A stretch of 64,000 nucleotides of DNA from assembly GCF_963665245.1 (NCBI RefSeq), contig NZ_OY762269.1:2300501-2364500 (forward strand), given 5' to 3'. This stretch comes from an uncultured Paludibaculum sp. (GTDB lineage Bacteria; Acidobacteriota; Terriglobia; Bryobacterales; Bryobacteraceae). Below the pieces are notes generated by a model. It searched no databases. It worked only from the letters and a program-made list of their open reading frames with translations, and was not told the origin of the DNA. Below are positions 52,352 to 62,808 of this stretch, piece by piece. Position numbers and translations under genes: made by a program. Each line of letters begins with the position of its first letter. Position 1 is the stretch's first letter.

Positions 52352-53320
52352 CTATAGACCTGGCTTCGCTTGCTTGGCACCGGCGGACTGCCCGCCGAAA
52401 TAGACACACGCATCGGCCATTTGGCCGAGAGTCAGAGTGCTGCCCTTGAACACGCTCACGCAGCCGCCGGGGCCGCGGCAGGTTGTCAGTGTGCGGCCAA
52501 GGAACTCCTCGGCCGTTAAGTCCCGGAAGGGCTGGCGTTGGAGGGGTATGAGTACAGGACGCAACTGCGCCGCTAAGGCTCTGTCGAACTTTCGATAGTC
52601 AGGATCAATGTCCACGGCGACTGCACGGGGACGGTCGAGTCGGCCGCCTACTGGAATCACCACGAAAGTTCGACCGGGATAATCGATTTCCAGCATCCTC
52701 GCGATTCCGATGTCGTCGCCCATGCTGGAAAGGTAATCCCTGGTCAAGGTCCGATAGAAGTGCGCGGCACCATAAATCACCAGGGCTTTGCCATGCTTCT
52801 GAAGCACCTGCTCCTTCAGAACAGAGACCGCGGCGACCTCACGGCTACGGTTGTCACCTGGTCCGGGGTCACCCCCGAAGACGCGAATTCGCCCATCGGC
52901 AGGCAGCCTCGAATTGACGTCGCGGACAGCGGCGAAAAAGTCCGCGTAAACCGGTGAGTCCCAGATGCCGTTGGCGGCTTGGGTTGTGGTCTTCCAAACC
53001 TGAGCCAATTGGGCGGGCGATATGTCCTCTCCTCGAATGTAACGGTCCAGGGTCGATTGCTCTGAGGTGCTGCCGAACTCAACCACGATGGACCGGACCT
53101 TCTTCGCGAAATCGGGATGACGAACCAGAGCGATTCGCAGATCGGAATCCAGTTTCTGTGCGTGCGCCTCACCAAGAGCGACAATGTCAGCCTGATCGAA
53201 CGCAGAAATCAGCGTTCTGGCGATCTTATCCAAACCTGCAGTTTCGTCCGGCAGGCGCACCTTCGGCGATTGGCCAAGAAGACTGGTAACGCAAAGCAGT
53301 GGGGCTAGCCAAGGTTTCAT
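52352..53320 (-). CDS. secreted EreA/ChaN-like superfamily protein
   Basis: About 322 residues from ATG 53320; a longer frame adds 9 residues with no signal-peptide benefit. Signal peptide ends near TSLLGQ. The core pattern ADIVALGEAHAQKLDSDLRIALVRHP, then VEFGSTSEQ, VRVFGGD-type strand and VIYGAAHF is that of the EreA/ChaN/TIKI group (Glu-x-His metal or haem site). These proteins range from erythromycin esterase to haem-binding and proteases, so the function here is open. Confidence 0.7.
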   Translation of the reverse strand: MKPWLAPLLCVTSLLGQSPKVRLPDETAGLDKIARTLISAFDQADIVALGEAHAQKLDSDLRIALVRHPDFAKKVRSIVVEFGSTSEQSTLDRYIRGEDISPAQLAQVWKTTTQAANGIWDSPVYADFFAAVRDVNSRLPADGRIRVFGGDPGPGDNRSREVAAVSVLKEQVLQKHGKALVIYGAAHFYRTLTRDYLSSMGDDIGIARMLEIDYPGRTFVVIPVGGRLDRPRAVAVDIDPDYRKFDRALAAQLRPVLIPLQRQPFRDLTAEEFLGRTLTTCRGPGGCVSVFKGSTLTLGQMADACVYFGGQSAGAKQAKPGL

Positions 53321-53623
53321 TCTGTTCTCGCGGTCCCTTTCCAGCATAAATCCTGGACGGCGGAGCGTACTGAGTTGTTGGCCGTTCGCTCGACGGCATA
53401 GCGTTTGACGTTACTGATCTGGCACAAGACGCCCATTTGACTCATTCCGTACCGGTTGGATTCTGAGATGGTGGCCGTCACGATGTCTCCGAGAGCTGGA
53501 CTTCCTGGGCGTTTCGAAGTCACTTCGGTGGAACGGGCGTTCTCCGGCAAGTTGGCGGCAAACAGCTCAATTTCCGGTTGGCGTGATCCGACCCCGAGTA
53601 CCCAGCACGCCTCCTTTTGGTGG

Positions 53624-54043
53624 TCAGACGCCGATCTCTACAGCGGGATAGGCTTCCACGTACTCTTCCCCATTGCAGCCGTAGTACGCCACCGTTCGGG
53701 CCGCGAAGTCGACATCGTAGCGCACGACTCCGGCGCGCCACGAAGCCGCAAGAAATTCCGGAAACGTGCTTTGGCCGGCCCGATCCGTCCGCAACGCCGA
53801 AATCAATGCTTCGCGGTCGAATGCCGGGACGTCCGTCATGCCAGCCACTAACGGCGTGCCCTGGATGACCACCGGGCCATCGTTGGTCAAGTACAGGCTC
53901 TGACATGCGGGCAGGAACCAGAGGTTCCGAGTCACGCCCGCGCGACGCAGTGCCTCGGCGAGGTAGGGAAACCCTCCAACTTTCGGGCGAATGGCCATTG
54001 CGCGCTTTTGTGCGGCCTCTAAATTCTCGATTGCTTTGCTCAT
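53624..54043 (-). CDS. DUF1398-family protein
   Basis: 139 residues, ATG with an AAGGAGAA site. The segment TFPEFLAASWRAGVVRYDVDFAARTVAYYGCNGEEYVE is the DUF1398 core. The function is unknown. It follows the marR gene by 29 bp on the same strand and shares its promoter, so it is probably under MarR control. Some DUF1398 proteins are described as phage- or stress-linked, but no function can be claimed. Confidence 0.82.
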   Translation of the reverse strand: MSKAIENLEAAQKRAMAIRPKVGGFPYLAEALRRAGVTRNLWFLPACQSLYLTNDGPVVIQGTPLVAGMTDVPAFDREALISALRTDRAGQSTFPEFLAASWRAGVVRYDVDFAARTVAYYGCNGEEYVEAYPAVEIGV

Positions 54044-54072
54044 ACGATTCTCCTTGCTGTGTAGTGTGGTGC

Positions 54073-54558
54073 TCAGTCGGTCGGCACGGCCCTGATCTTA
54101 TGGAACTCGGCCAGTTTGCCAAGTAGTTGCCGGAGGGTGGCGCTTTCGGCGGGATCGAGGACCGCGAAGAACTCTCTATCGTTCTCATCCGCGATCTTTG
54201 CCAATTGCGGAAGAATGCGACTCCCCGACCGGGTCAGGGAAAGCAACCGCACGCGGCTATCCTCCGGCTGCGTCGAGCGCGTGATCCAGTTCTTCGCTTC
54301 CAGTTTGTCGATGATTTTGGAGACAGCGCCGCGCGTCAAGTCCAGGGTTTCGGCGATTTCCCCTGGGGTGATCCCGGGCTGTGCTCCGATGCGGCAGATG
54401 ACCACCCATTCGGCCACCGAGACGTGCTTCTTTTCCAAGGCCCGGGCGAATGCGCCTGAGACGTGATTCGAGACGCGCCGCAGCCAATAGCCAAGGTGAG
54501 ACTCGATGTCCGGCGTCCGTGTTTGTGCCTGGCCCTTTCCGCCGGCGATTGTTTCCAT
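54073..54558 (-). CDS. MarR-family transcriptional regulator
   Basis: Winged-helix repressor, 161 residues from the ATG at 54558. The first in-frame ATG (54579) lies upstream of the promoter -10 box, so it is rejected. The dimer helix (GYWLRRVSNHVSGAFARAL), the recognition region (ITPGEIAETLDLTRGAVSKIIDKLEAKNWI) and the wing (TRSTQPEDSRVRLLSLT) are complete. It is autoregulated: its start codon lies inside one of two identical palindromes in the promoter. The DUF1398 gene follows in the same operon. The ligand is unknown. Confidence 0.9.
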   Translation of the reverse strand: METIAGGKGQAQTRTPDIESHLGYWLRRVSNHVSGAFARALEKKHVSVAEWVVICRIGAQPGITPGEIAETLDLTRGAVSKIIDKLEAKNWITRSTQPEDSRVRLLSLTRSGSRILPQLAKIADENDREFFAVLDPAESATLRQLLGKLAEFHKIRAVPTD

Positions 54559-54595
54559 GGAAACGATTATAGTTTCCATGGAAACAATCTGTCAA
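54548..54595 (-). promoter_or_regulatory. marR promoter with double operator, probable leaderless start
   Basis: On the minus strand: TTGACA (54595-54590), 18-bp spacer, TATAAT (54571-54566), an ideal sigma-70 promoter. Two identical 14-bp perfect palindromes GTTTCCATGGAAAC lie at 54572-54585 (inside the spacer) and 54551-54564 (over the transcription start), 21 bp apart. Together with ATT/AAT flanks they make a 41-bp near-perfect palindrome (54548-54588). The ATG of marR (54558) is in the second copy, 7 nt after the -10 box. Confidence 0.85.
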
Positions 54596-54878
54596 GCACG
54601 ATTCGCCAGTTTTGGCGCCGGCTGCATGAGGCGCACGGTAGGGCGCTCCGCGACTCCGGGGAGAGAGTGTCGGGCCACTGGCCGGTGCCGATTCCTGTCC
54701 TGGACTCCCAACGCGGACCGATTCGTATCAACGTCACCGCTTCGAGAGGATCGCCGGGTACCTGGAAGAGATTCCTATGAGCGTGAGTTCGCCGACTCGT
54801 TCGTTGGCCGGTTCAAATGGCGTTGGAGGAAGCCGGGCCAAGCTGGGAATGATCAGCCGGCGAGCGAGCGGTGACGGC

Positions 54879-55076
54879 AGGCGGCCGGTTCTCAATCGGG
54901 CGTGTCCGCGCTTCGGCTGGATGGCTTGGCGTCCGCTGCATGACGGGTATGGCGGGGGGACGATGCTGATGCACCCGGGCACGTTTGCGGGGCACGGGCT
55001 GGCGCTGAATTATGCGACTTCCGCGGCGGAGTGTGTTCGGGTGGAGCTGCTGGATGGGGACGGGCAGGCGTTGCCT
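54879..55076 (+). pseudogene. gene remnant, C-terminal domain of a sialidase/glycosidase-like protein
   Basis: About 66 codons in frame, with a typical end-domain pattern: FGWMAWRPLHDGYGGG, then GHGLALNYATSAAECVRVELLDGDGQALP. This resembles the C-terminal beta-sandwich found in planctomycete and acidobacterial exo-sialidase-like/glycosidase proteins. No start or continuing domain is present; the frame loses sense at both ends. Confidence 0.6.
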
Positions 55077-55122
55077 CCACTCCCTGGCCTGCCCAGGGTT
55101 CTTCCGAATGCTGGCGCTGGCT

Positions 55123-55430
55123 CAGGCAGCCTCGACGTAGACCATTTGCCGGTATGGCTTCCCAGTACGACGCAAGCCCGAGAGCGCACTCTCGATATGC
55201 TGCAAGGCGGCTGTCTCCGCACCTTCGTCGATGAGCCGGTAGAAGGCCAGAAGCTGGCAGTAGGAGTACTCGGGTTCAGAAGGCGGCATCCGCAGCATCT
55301 CCTCCAGGAGTTCGCGGTTCCAGGAGCGGGGCAGGATCCCTTCTGTGTCTTCCGTTTGGATGGCCAGGATCGCGATCCAGGAACGTGCCGGCTGAGGATG
55401 CCGGAAGAGCTGCCAAAGGCGGGCACCATC
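55123..55430 (-). pseudogene. gene remnant, C-terminal part of an unknown helical protein
   Basis: About 100 codons ending at a TGA (55123-55125), read in a frame different from the listed ones. It contains RLWQLFRHPQPARSWIAIL, LLEEMLRMPPSEPEYSYCQL, AFYRLIDEGAETAALQHIE and ends YRQMVYVEAA. The composition is clearly protein-like and the helical pattern is typical of the end of a larger enzyme. The N-terminal part is missing; the frame runs into the end of the carboxylesterase gene. Confidence 0.6.
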
Positions 55431-55444
55431 CGACCGGTGCGTCG

Positions 55445-57094
<1,650 letters not shown>

Positions 57095-57345
57095 TCGTAG
57101 TCTCCCTTCGAAATTGAGCACCAATTCCGATCTGAACTCTTCACTTCGCACTGCAGCGGCGCCCCATCCGCACAGCCGCTCCAGTGATGGCCGCTTGCGG
57201 CTCTCTCCATTGAAGACGCGTTCGGAACGGGTACCCGCTTACTGACGTGCGCGGTTCGCAGCGAGCGGAGACCCCTCCCTTACGGTTGGGGTTCGTAACG
57301 CGGCTTCATTCGCTTTGGCGGCCCGAAGGGCCATGGTTGACTCCC

Positions 57346-58422
57346 TCACAGTCGGCCGAAAAAGGCCGCCAGTTTGGCCACGGCGGGCGTCACGAATTGC
57401 GGACGGTCGTACATGTCCATGTGAGTCGCGCCTTCGACAACGTAAAGCTCCTTCGGCTCCTTCGCTTTCTTGATCACGTCCTGGCTCCAGAAGAGGGTGT
57501 CGGCCTTGGATCCGGCGATGACCAGCAGCGGCCGGGGCGAGATCGTGTCGAGCTGGTCGAAAGGGAAGAAGGCCATCTGCAGAGGAAGACTCGAGAAGAC
57601 GTAGCGATTCGGCGAGTTCGGGTGCTGCGCCCGCGCCGTGCGGTAGTAATCGTAGCCCTCGCGGTAGAGCTGCGGCGTGCTTTCGGTGAAGCCGGCCGCG
57701 CTGTCCGGCACCACCGGCACCAGCCGCGTGGGCTCTCCACGGGCTTCCCTCGAACGCGCATCGCCCGCATCCCTCAGCCGCTTCATTCGTTCCTCGGGGG
57801 AGATTGTGCCCATGCCTTCGCGGCGTGCCTCGCCAAGATTGAAGGTGCTGACGGCGGCGACCGCCTTCACGCGCATCTCGGTGGTGGCATTGCATAGGGC
57901 ATAGCTGCCGCCGGCGCAGATGCCGAGTGATCCAATTCGTCCGGCATCCACCTGAGGAACTCTGACCAGAAAGTCGATGGCGCAACTGATGTCATCCAGG
58001 CGCTGCGCCGGCACCTCCATCAACCGTGGCTGGCCACCGCTCTCGCCCTGGTACGAGGCATCATAGGCCAGGGTGAGGAAACCCTGCTCGGCGAGATGCT
58101 GGGCGTAGAGGCCCGCGGTCTGCTCCTTCACCCCGCCGAAGGGGTGGGTGACCACAATCGCCGCGTACTTTCGGTTCGCATCGAAACCCGCGGGCTTGAA
58201 GAGATTGGCGACGATCGTCGTCCCCATGTTTCGAGCCGGGTAAGTGACTCGTTCGATCGTCAGGCCTTTTTTGTTGGGATATCCGATCACGGCCGGCTCT
58301 TTCACGGCACTCGAAGCGTGCGGTAAAGCCATGGCTGTACCGGCTACAACAACTCCGGATAGGGCCTTCGCCGACGCTCCGAGGAACTCGCGTCTCTTCC
58401 TGCTTACCAGTTCAGCTCCCAT
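57346..58422 (-). CDS. Tat-exported alpha/beta hydrolase, dienelactone hydrolase-like
   Basis: 358 residues. Tat-type signal with RKRREFLGASAKAL. The core starts THPFGGVKEQTAG and YDASYQGES; the nucleophile elbow is GICAGGSYAL with Cys as nucleophile, as in dienelactone hydrolases. Asp in IAGSKADTL and His in EGATHMDMYD complete the triad. GAGGAG site. Likely hydrolyses lactones or esters in the periplasm; substrate unknown. Confidence 0.83.
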   Translation of the reverse strand: MGAELVSRKRREFLGASAKALSGVVVAGTAMALPHASSAVKEPAVIGYPNKKGLTIERVTYPARNMGTTIVANLFKPAGFDANRKYAAIVVTHPFGGVKEQTAGLYAQHLAEQGFLTLAYDASYQGESGGQPRLMEVPAQRLDDISCAIDFLVRVPQVDAGRIGSLGICAGGSYALCNATTEMRVKAVAAVSTFNLGEARREGMGTISPEERMKRLRDAGDARSREARGEPTRLVPVVPDSAAGFTESTPQLYREGYDYYRTARAQHPNSPNRYVFSSLPLQMAFFPFDQLDTISPRPLLVIAGSKADTLFWSQDVIKKAKEPKELYVVEGATHMDMYDRPQFVTPAVAKLAAFFGRL

Positions 58423-58459
58423 CTCATACTCCTCTGTGCTGCGTGAAATAGACCGCGGA

Positions 58460-59545
58460 TCAGTCCAGCTTCTTCTCCGCCAGAAACTTCGACATCAGGT
58501 CCGCCACTTGTTTGTTGTTCAAGTCGGAGAACGGGAAGTGCGTATTTCCCTGGATGCCCACCTCCGGCAGGTGCACAACGGTTACGTCGCCCCCATGACG
58601 GTTGACTGTGTCCCGCCACTTCCTGGCCATCTCCAGCCGGACCCGCCATCCGTCCTGGCCGGGATTGTCGCTGGGTTTCTCAGGGATGAAGTCACCGTAG
58701 AAGATGATGATGGGGATCCTGGTGAGTTTCATGAACTCGGCCATGGGCACGGCGATGGCGGTAAGCGTCCCGCCGGAACTGGGCAGCGCCTCTGGAACCT
58801 CTCCCTCCGGAAACAGGAAACCGCTGCCGGGCTCATACGACACAATGGCTCGTACATTGCCGGTCTTCAGCACGGTCATCCAGCCCAGCCCGCCGCCTTG
58901 CGAGTGGGTTACAAAGACTGCTGGCCCGATCCGGTTGAACAGGGCCGCGAAGGCGTCGGAGTTCACCTCCGGATCATACGGCCCCACATTCGATGTCATC
59001 TGGCGGAAGTACTGGTTGAGCGCTTCAGGATCCTTCGAAAACTGCACACCAGGGAAGTACTCCGGCCAGATGCCCACCCGGAACGTATCGAACCACATCT
59101 GCTCATCGGGGACGGCGTTGATCGTAGCCGTCACCGTACTGCGCCCCGCGTTGCCGCGACGCGGCTGATCGATCAGATATACCGGAAAGCGGCGGCGCAG
59201 GAAGATCGTCTGGAAGCCCTCACGGCCGTCGGGCGTGGTCTCCCACGTCTTCGTGAACTGTCCCGTGCCGTGCAAGAACACCAGCGGAAGCTTCCGCCGG
59301 TTCACGGGAATCTGGTAGAAGACATAGGCGTGGTCGCCGTGCAGTGTCTGTCCATCGGGTGTTGGCTGCTTGGGCTGGAAGATTCCGGGATTCGTGATGA
59401 CCTTGCCTCCGGTGGCGAAGCTGCCCTGCTCCTGGATCATCAGGGGTTCAGGCCCGCCTTTCCTTGCCTGCTGCGCGCTTGCTGACATAGAGCATGCTGC
59501 TGCAAGCAGAGCGACCGCGACAAAAGGCTTGCGCCGACTTCTCAT
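58460..59545 (-). CDS. secreted alpha/beta hydrolase
   Basis: 361 residues from ATG 59545 with AGGAGAAACC ahead. Signal peptide to about residue 26 (ASAQ). Oxyanion strand PLVFLHGTGQ, nucleophile Ser in THSQGGGLGW, Asp probably in IIIFYGDFIPE, His in QGNTHFPFSD. A normal triad hydrolase; the family includes esterases and C-C hydrolases. It lies between the DLH-like gene and the cupin-CMD gene and is probably in the same operon. Confidence 0.83.
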   Translation of the reverse strand: MRSRRKPFVAVALLAAACSMSASAQQARKGGPEPLMIQEQGSFATGGKVITNPGIFQPKQPTPDGQTLHGDHAYVFYQIPVNRRKLPLVFLHGTGQFTKTWETTPDGREGFQTIFLRRRFPVYLIDQPRRGNAGRSTVTATINAVPDEQMWFDTFRVGIWPEYFPGVQFSKDPEALNQYFRQMTSNVGPYDPEVNSDAFAALFNRIGPAVFVTHSQGGGLGWMTVLKTGNVRAIVSYEPGSGFLFPEGEVPEALPSSGGTLTAIAVPMAEFMKLTRIPIIIFYGDFIPEKPSDNPGQDGWRVRLEMARKWRDTVNRHGGDVTVVHLPEVGIQGNTHFPFSDLNNKQVADLMSKFLAEKKLD

Positions 59546-59573
59546 GGTTTCTCCTGAACGCGTCTTGCGCATT

Positions 59574-60401
59574 TCATTTCTTCTCGAAAACCTCCCGGGC
59601 GATGCCGATGGCGGTTACCGCGTTGGGCCAGCCGGCGTAGAAGGCCAGGTGAGTGATGGTCTCGATCAACTCCTCCTGTGTCACGCCATTCTGCCGCGCG
59701 ATCCGAAGGTGCGACCGGAGTTGGTCCGGGCGGTTCAACGCGATCAGAGCGGCCACCGTTGCCAGGCTGCGATCCCGCTTCGATAAGTCCGGCCGTTCCC
59801 AAATGTCGCCGTAAAGCACATCGTCCGTGATCTGGGCGAGCTTGGGCGCAAAATTACCCATCGCTGCCTGAGAGGGTCGCGGTCGTGGGCCCGAGTCTGC
59901 GGCGGCTGTCTGCCCACGCAGCGGCGTGGCGAACTGCGTCTCACTCACCTGCTCCATCCATTCCACGGCCTTGCCGTTGAGCTGCTCCGTGATGGCAATA
60001 TGCGTCATCGAGCTATGCGGCGCGGCTCCGTGCCAGTGCTTCTCTCCCGGCGGAATCCAGACCACGTCACCCTGCCGGATCTCATCCACCGGCTCACCCC
60101 AGCGCTGCACCCGGCCCGTGCCCGCCGTGACGATCAGAGTCTGCCCCAGAGGATGCGAGTGCCACGCTGTTCTGGCGCCGGGCTCAAACATCACCCGGGC
60201 GCCGGAGATCCGCGCCGGGGCGCTTCCCTGGAAGGGGGTATCGACACGCGCTGAGCCTGTGAAGTGATCGGCTGGTGCCGTCCGTGGTGGCTGCGCGCCA
60301 GCTCGCGTGATCCGAATGGTTTGCTGCCCGTTCGGGCTCTGGCCCTGCGCACCCGCCGAGAAGCAGATGATCGAGATCCCGATCGCCACGAAAACTCTCA
60401 T
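59574..60401 (-). CDS. secreted cupin fused to carboxymuconolactone decarboxylase-like domain
   Basis: 275 residues with a signal peptide (cut near AGAQG). The N-terminal cupin (about 45-140) has metal ligands in AWHSHPLGQTLIV and GEKHWHG. The C-terminal part (about 175-270) is the CMD fold (RDRSLATVAALIALNRPDQLRSHLRIARQNGVTQEELIE). The AhpD-type CxxC is absent, so it is not a peroxidase. The fusion is seen in other bacteria next to aldo/keto reductases. GAGGGAGGGG site. Confidence 0.86.
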   Translation of the reverse strand: MRVFVAIGISIICFSAGAQGQSPNGQQTIRITRAGAQPPRTAPADHFTGSARVDTPFQGSAPARISGARVMFEPGARTAWHSHPLGQTLIVTAGTGRVQRWGEPVDEIRQGDVVWIPPGEKHWHGAAPHSSMTHIAITEQLNGKAVEWMEQVSETQFATPLRGQTAAADSGPRPRPSQAAMGNFAPKLAQITDDVLYGDIWERPDLSKRDRSLATVAALIALNRPDQLRSHLRIARQNGVTQEELIETITHLAFYAGWPNAVTAIGIAREVFEKK

Positions 60402-60441
60402 CGTGCCCCTCCCTCACTGCCTTGCCTCTCGGTGGTCACCG

Positions 60442-61611
60442 TCATTTCTTTGGAGGCGCTTCCACGCCGGAGAGCGACAGAATGAACTGCCCCATCCGTG
60501 CGCCCTGAACGGGAGTGCGGCCCAACGCGGCATTCAGATCCCGTAGTTCCTCGGGCGTGAAGCGGACTGCGTCGTCACCCAGATCGTCGATCAGATGCGG
60601 CAGCCTGTTCGTGCCGGGAATCGGAACCACTGAGGGCCCTTGTGCCAGCAGCCAGGCGAGCGAAATCTGCGCGGGTGTCGCCTTCTTGCGCTGCGCCCAC
60701 TCTTTCAGCGTTTCGACAATCGCGAGATTGTCTGGGCGGTTTTCAGGGAAGAACCAGGGCACGGAGCCGCGGAAATCGCGAGGTTGGAACTTTGTGTCCC
60801 GGTCGATGGCGCCCGCCAGGAAGCCCTGGGCGAGCGGACCCCAGCATACCAGCCCGATGCCAAGCTCTTTGCAGATGGGCAGGATCTGGGCTTCCGGATC
60901 GCGCGCCATGATGGAGTACTCGTTCTGGATCGCTGCAACGGGATGCACCGCGTGAGCGCGTCGGATTGTCTGCGGACCGGGCTCGGAAAGCCCGTAGTGC
61001 CCTACCTTGCCTTGGACGATCAGATCTTTGACCGTGCCCGCCACGTCCTCAATCGGAACCGCGGGATCGACACGGTGCTGATACAGCAAATCGATTCGAT
61101 CCGTCTGGAGCCGCTTCAGCATGCCGTCGACGGCCACCCGGATGTGCTCGGGCCGGCTGTTGAGGCCCCCCATCATCCGCCCGGTCTCCGGGTCGATATT
61201 CCAGCCGAACTTGGTCGCAATCACTACCTGTTTGCGGAAGGGCGCCACCGCTTCGCCCAGGATCCGTTCGACCTCCAACGGGCCATAGGCTTCGGCCGCA
61301 TCAAAGAACGTCACGCCACGGTCATAAGCAGCGCGGACCAGGGCGATCATGTCGGGCCGGCGCGGGGCGGAGGCATAGACGGCGCCGGTCATGTCCTGGC
61401 AACCCAGACCGATGCTGGACACCTCCAGTTGCCCGAGCTTGCGCCGGCCGTTGACCAGACGTTTGACTGCGTCCCCGCCGCTCTGCCGCGCATTGGCGGA
61501 AGACAGGAGGCCGCCCGCTAGCCCTGCGCCGATGGCTCCTGTTGCTCGTAAGAAGGAACGGCGATCCAGGTGCTGTTTGGTTGTCGGGCCAGTGCCTTCG
61601 AAGTTGGGCAT
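60442..61611 (-). CDS. Tat-exported aldo/keto reductase
   Basis: 389 residues. Tat signal DRRSFLRATGAIGAGLAGG. AKR barrel: VTFFDAAEAYGPLEVE (Asp and Tyr of the tetrad), IATKFGWNIDP (Lys), LYQHRVDP (His), and a C-terminal cofactor region IPGTNRLPHL. Being exported it must use a cofactor loaded in the cytosol (Tat) and is unusual for an NAD(P)H enzyme. It is a close paralog of the next gene (GWNIDPETG, LLYQHRVDP shared). Confidence 0.88.
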   Translation of the reverse strand: MPNFEGTGPTTKQHLDRRSFLRATGAIGAGLAGGLLSSANARQSGGDAVKRLVNGRRKLGQLEVSSIGLGCQDMTGAVYASAPRRPDMIALVRAAYDRGVTFFDAAEAYGPLEVERILGEAVAPFRKQVVIATKFGWNIDPETGRMMGGLNSRPEHIRVAVDGMLKRLQTDRIDLLYQHRVDPAVPIEDVAGTVKDLIVQGKVGHYGLSEPGPQTIRRAHAVHPVAAIQNEYSIMARDPEAQILPICKELGIGLVCWGPLAQGFLAGAIDRDTKFQPRDFRGSVPWFFPENRPDNLAIVETLKEWAQRKKATPAQISLAWLLAQGPSVVPIPGTNRLPHLIDDLGDDAVRFTPEELRDLNAALGRTPVQGARMGQFILSLSGVEAPPKK

Positions 61612-61647
61612 GTGATTCCTTTCTGTCCTGCCGGCACATCCGGCTCC

Positions 61648-62637
61648 TCAGCCATTCGAGTACTTCAAAACCTGTTCGGGCAGCCGCGCACCGTGCACCG
61701 GGATCTTGGCGAACGATGTCTCGATGTCGTGCAGGTCGCCGGAAGTGAGTTCGACTCCAACCGACCCGAGGTTCTCCTCCAACCGGTGGAGCTTCGTCGT
61801 GCCGGGAATAGGCACGATCCAAGGCTTCCGCGCGAGCAGCCAGGCGAGGGCCACTTGAGCCGGTGTCGCCTTCTTCCCCTCCGCAATCCGCTTCAGCAGA
61901 TCGACCAGGGCCACGTTGGCTGCCCGTGCCTCCGGCGTGAAACGGGGAAACACGGCGCGGAAATCGGTGCTGTCGAAGGTCGCGGCCGCATCGATCTTTC
62001 CGGTGAGGAACCCCTGGCCCAGCGGGCTCCAGGGTACAAACCCGATCCCCAGTTCCTCGCACACGGGTAGTGCCTCCGCTTCCGGATCCCGCGTCCAGAT
62101 CGAGTACTCGCTCTGAATGGCCGTGACAGGATGCACTAGGTGTGCGCGGCGGATCGTCTGGGCACCGGCCTCGGAGAGCCCATAGTGGTTGACCTTTCCT
62201 TGCGCGATCAGATCCTTCATCGTTCCGGCCACTTCCTCGATCGGCACCTCGGGGTCAACGCGATGCTGGTAAAGCAGGTCGATGTGGTCCGTCTTGAGAC
62301 GCCGCAACATGCCTTCCGTGGCGGCCTTGATGTGCTCAGGACGGCTGTTCAGGCCGGGCCGGCGCTCCCCGGTCTCCGGGTCGATGTTCCAACCAAACTT
62401 CGTCGCGATGACGACCTGATCCCGGATCGGACCCAGCGCCTCTCCCACCAGTTCCTCGTTTGTGAAAGGCCCGTAGGACTCCGCCGTGTCGAAGATCGTC
62501 ACGCCGCGCTCGGCGGCGGCACGAATCATTTGGATCCCATCCTGCCGGTCCGTCGCCGGACCGTAGCCGTAGCTCAGGCCCATGCATCCATATCCGAGCG
62601 CGGACACTTCGAGCGTTCCGAGTCTGCGTCTCTGCAT
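61648..62637 (-). CDS. aldo/keto reductase, cytosolic paralog
   Basis: 329 residues; ATG 62637 preferred to GTG 62640. Full AKR tetrad: Asp and Tyr in VTIFDTAESYGPF, Lys in IATKFGWNIDPETG, His in LLYQHRVDPEVP, with IPGTTKLHRLEENL cofactor box. It reduces aldehydes or ketones with NADPH. It is divergent from the AraC regulator and likely its target, as in the YqhC/DkgA pattern. Confidence 0.9.
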   Translation of the reverse strand: MQRRRLGTLEVSALGYGCMGLSYGYGPATDRQDGIQMIRAAAERGVTIFDTAESYGPFTNEELVGEALGPIRDQVVIATKFGWNIDPETGERRPGLNSRPEHIKAATEGMLRRLKTDHIDLLYQHRVDPEVPIEEVAGTMKDLIAQGKVNHYGLSEAGAQTIRRAHLVHPVTAIQSEYSIWTRDPEAEALPVCEELGIGFVPWSPLGQGFLTGKIDAAATFDSTDFRAVFPRFTPEARAANVALVDLLKRIAEGKKATPAQVALAWLLARKPWIVPIPGTTKLHRLEENLGSVGVELTSGDLHDIETSFAKIPVHGARLPEQVLKYSNG

Positions 62638-62808
62638 CACTTCCGGTCTCCCAATTCGCTTATCTTTAGAGGCTTTGTTTCTGTTTCAAGATTAGGGCGG
62701 CAAGGCCTTCCGCCGTTAGCCTGAACCTGCCGACTTTTAACCTATTCCTGTCGATGCCTAGCGAAAATGTTCAACGCGGAGGTACTCTGAGGGCAAAGGA
62801 GCCTGCCA

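Noticed and set aside
52089..52403. 104-codon plus ORF in the 51991-52351 gap
   Set aside because: Arg/Gly-rich random composition, no ribosome site, runs into the antisense of the EreA-like gene.
53317..53550. 77-codon minus ORF before the EreA-like gene
   Set aside because: No ribosome site, no family, and ends inside the next gene; too weak to annotate.
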